Positions 7,721 to 8,305 of a DNA stretch of 8,305 nucleotides are shown piece by piece. Below the pieces are notes generated by a model. That model searched no databases. It was not told the origin of the DNA and saw only the letters and a program-made list of their open reading frames with translations. Position 1 is the first letter of the stretch, and each line of letters begins with the position of its first letter. The position numbers and the translations under genes were made by a program. Source of the DNA: Hyphomicrobium sp. (GTDB lineage: Bacteria; Pseudomonadota; Alphaproteobacteria; Rhizobiales; Hyphomicrobiaceae); contig JAUVPN010000107.1 in the NCBI GenBank assembly GCA_030598645.1, positions 1 through 8,305 of the forward strand. Direction: 5' to 3'.

Positions 7721-7875
7721 AAGGGCTGTGCCGGAATCGATCCAAGGGCATTATCGTCACGGAGAGTGTCACGCATAGCCCCCCAAACGCCAATATCCGA
7801 ACAGTGGCGATAACAATGGAAATATCGCTCGTTCTCGTTGCTTGCGGCCTTATTTGGTTAGGTAAGAATAAGCAT

Positions 7876-7900
7876 GAGGCCGGATCGGTGATCCGGCCTC
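7876..7900 (-). terminator. Hairpin, probable terminator of the upstream small gene
   Basis: GAGGCCGGAT (7876-7885) and ATCCGGCCTC (7891-7900) form a perfect 10-bp GC-rich stem with a 5-nt loop. It lies 45 bp beyond the stop of the gene ending at 7946. In that gene's direction a run of six T lies just before the stem, and the sequence after it (ATGCTTATTCTTA) is T-rich but not a clean U-tract. Termination is therefore likely but not canonical. Confidence 0.6.
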
Positions 7901-7945
7901 GAAAAAAGTGCATCGATGAGCGTCGTAGGGGTTCTTCGCAGGCTA

Positions 7946-8305
7946 TTACCGCGGGGGCATCGGCCACGCACCTGGATTGACACCTGCGATAGTGTTCAGC
8001 TGTGACGCAAGAGCAGCGGTCAGAGGCACATTGATCTTAACCGGTTCGGCGGCGAGCCAAATGCGCTCAAAAGAGCTGCTTGCCAACTCTGCTGTTCCGG
8101 CGCAGCTGGCTACATACCATTCGAGTGCGTCGCGCTTTTGGGGGTCGCGGCGCATGCTGTCACCGATCCAGGCGCACGTGGGACCGAGCACCAGTTGCTC
8201 ATGAGCTGCAAGTAGACGAGGATCGCGGAGGACGCGGCACTCTCCAGGTAGATCGGTTGCGTGGCCGGGCCTTAGTGCGCTGAAGATAGTGCGCACAGTG
8301 ATGCC
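7946..8305 (-). CDS. Hypothetical protein, N-terminus outside window
   Basis: An open frame runs from the right edge to a TAA at 7948-7946, about 119 codons. A GTG at 8296-8294 could be a start, but the frame continues upstream without a stop to the window edge, so the true start is probably outside. I do not recognise a family. Three cysteines are visible, in GECRV, PTCAW and ASCAG, with a Trp-containing stretch between the second and third (ALEWYVASC). The C-terminus is Pro-rich (NPGAWPMPPR). Paired cysteines and Ala/Trp content would fit an exported protein, but no signal peptide can be seen because the N-terminus is missing. It is separated from A2M by a likely terminator and so is probably a different transcription unit. 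Support for it being real is the long open frame, the strand it shares with its neighbours, and the hairpin just after its stop. Confidence 0.6.
   Translation of the reverse strand, partial: GITVRTIFSALRPGHATDLPGECRVLRDPRLLAAHEQLVLGPTCAWIGDSMRRDPQKRDALEWYVASCAGTAELASSSFERIWLAAEPVKINVPLTAALASQLNTIAGVNPGAWPMPPR

Larger units (their letters stand above)
7708..7945. other. Leader region upstream of the A2M-pbpC operon
   Basis: This 238-bp stretch has no convincing gene. It contains the hairpin at 7876-7900 and the ribosome site of A2M, and should contain the operon promoter. On the minus strand a GATAAT hexamer lies about 50 nt before the A2M start, but no good -35 box sits 16-18 nt upstream of it, so I do not assign a promoter. 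A GTCAC direct repeat (7756-7760, 7768-7772) and a GCGATA/TATCGC dyad (7807-7812, 7823-7828) could be regulatory, but are short enough to be chance. Confidence 0.6.

Noticed and set aside
7753..7760. GATAAT on the minus strand as a -10 promoter box for A2M
   Set aside because: No acceptable -35 hexamer lies 16-18 nt upstream (CTATGC at 17 nt), so the box cannot be told from chance.
7756..7772. GTCAC direct repeat (12-bp period) as a regulator site
   Set aside because: Five-base repeats are too short to support without conservation data.
7708..7776. In-frame extension of A2M to an ATG at 7776
   Set aside because: It adds 23 polar residues before a textbook signal peptide, and its G-run is only 2 nt from the ATG, while the 7707 start has a well-spaced ribosome site.
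7807..7828. GCGATA/TATCGC dyad with 10-nt spacer as an operator
   Set aside because: A 6-bp inverted repeat with a free spacer is expected about once by chance in a region of this size.
7618..7980. Plus-strand open frame of 120 codons across the A2M leader
   Set aside because: It crosses the A2M start, the terminator-like hairpin and the end of the upstream gene, shows no domain or plausible protein composition, and is best explained as chance.

Overview
All four recognisable genes lie on the minus strand. The window looks like the chromosome of an alphaproteobacterium, most likely Hyphomicrobiales (Rhizobiales). This rests on moderately high GC, on an alpha-2-macroglobulin with an alphaproteobacterial-type N-terminal TPR-like extension, and on the general look of the proteins. 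The taxonomic call is inference, because no rRNA or other marker is present.

Layout in the direction of transcription, right to left. (1) 8305-7946: the C-terminal part of an unrecognised small protein that enters from outside the window. (2) 7945-7708: a gene-free leader that begins with a 10-bp perfect GC-rich hairpin, probably the terminator of gene 1, and must hold the promoter of what follows. (3) 7707-2410: a large secreted alpha-2-macroglobulin (A2M, YfhM type) of 1765 residues with an intact CAEQ thioester. (4) 2420-234: pbpC, penicillin-binding protein 1C, whose start overlaps the A2M stop by 11 bp. (5) 233-156: a 78-bp gap with no convincing terminator. (6) 155-1: the first 51 codons of a lipoprotein with a GISSG nucleophile-elbow motif, probably a PHB-depolymerase-like esterase that runs off the left edge.

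The core is the known A2M-pbpC pair. In the accepted model the periplasmic A2M traps proteases that have breached the outer membrane, while PBP1C, a bifunctional glycosyltransferase/transpeptidase, is thought to repair peptidoglycan. All key residues are present: the A2M signal peptide, bait segment and thioester, and the PBP1C GT51 glutamates and the SxxK, SxN and KTG motifs. Both genes therefore look functional and translationally coupled.

I see no mobile element, CRISPR array, tRNA, rRNA or attachment site, and no clear evidence for a wholly new system. The points most worth a second look are the A2M's non-lipoprotein signal peptide, its TPR-like N-terminus, and the same-strand esterase lipoprotein directly behind pbpC.
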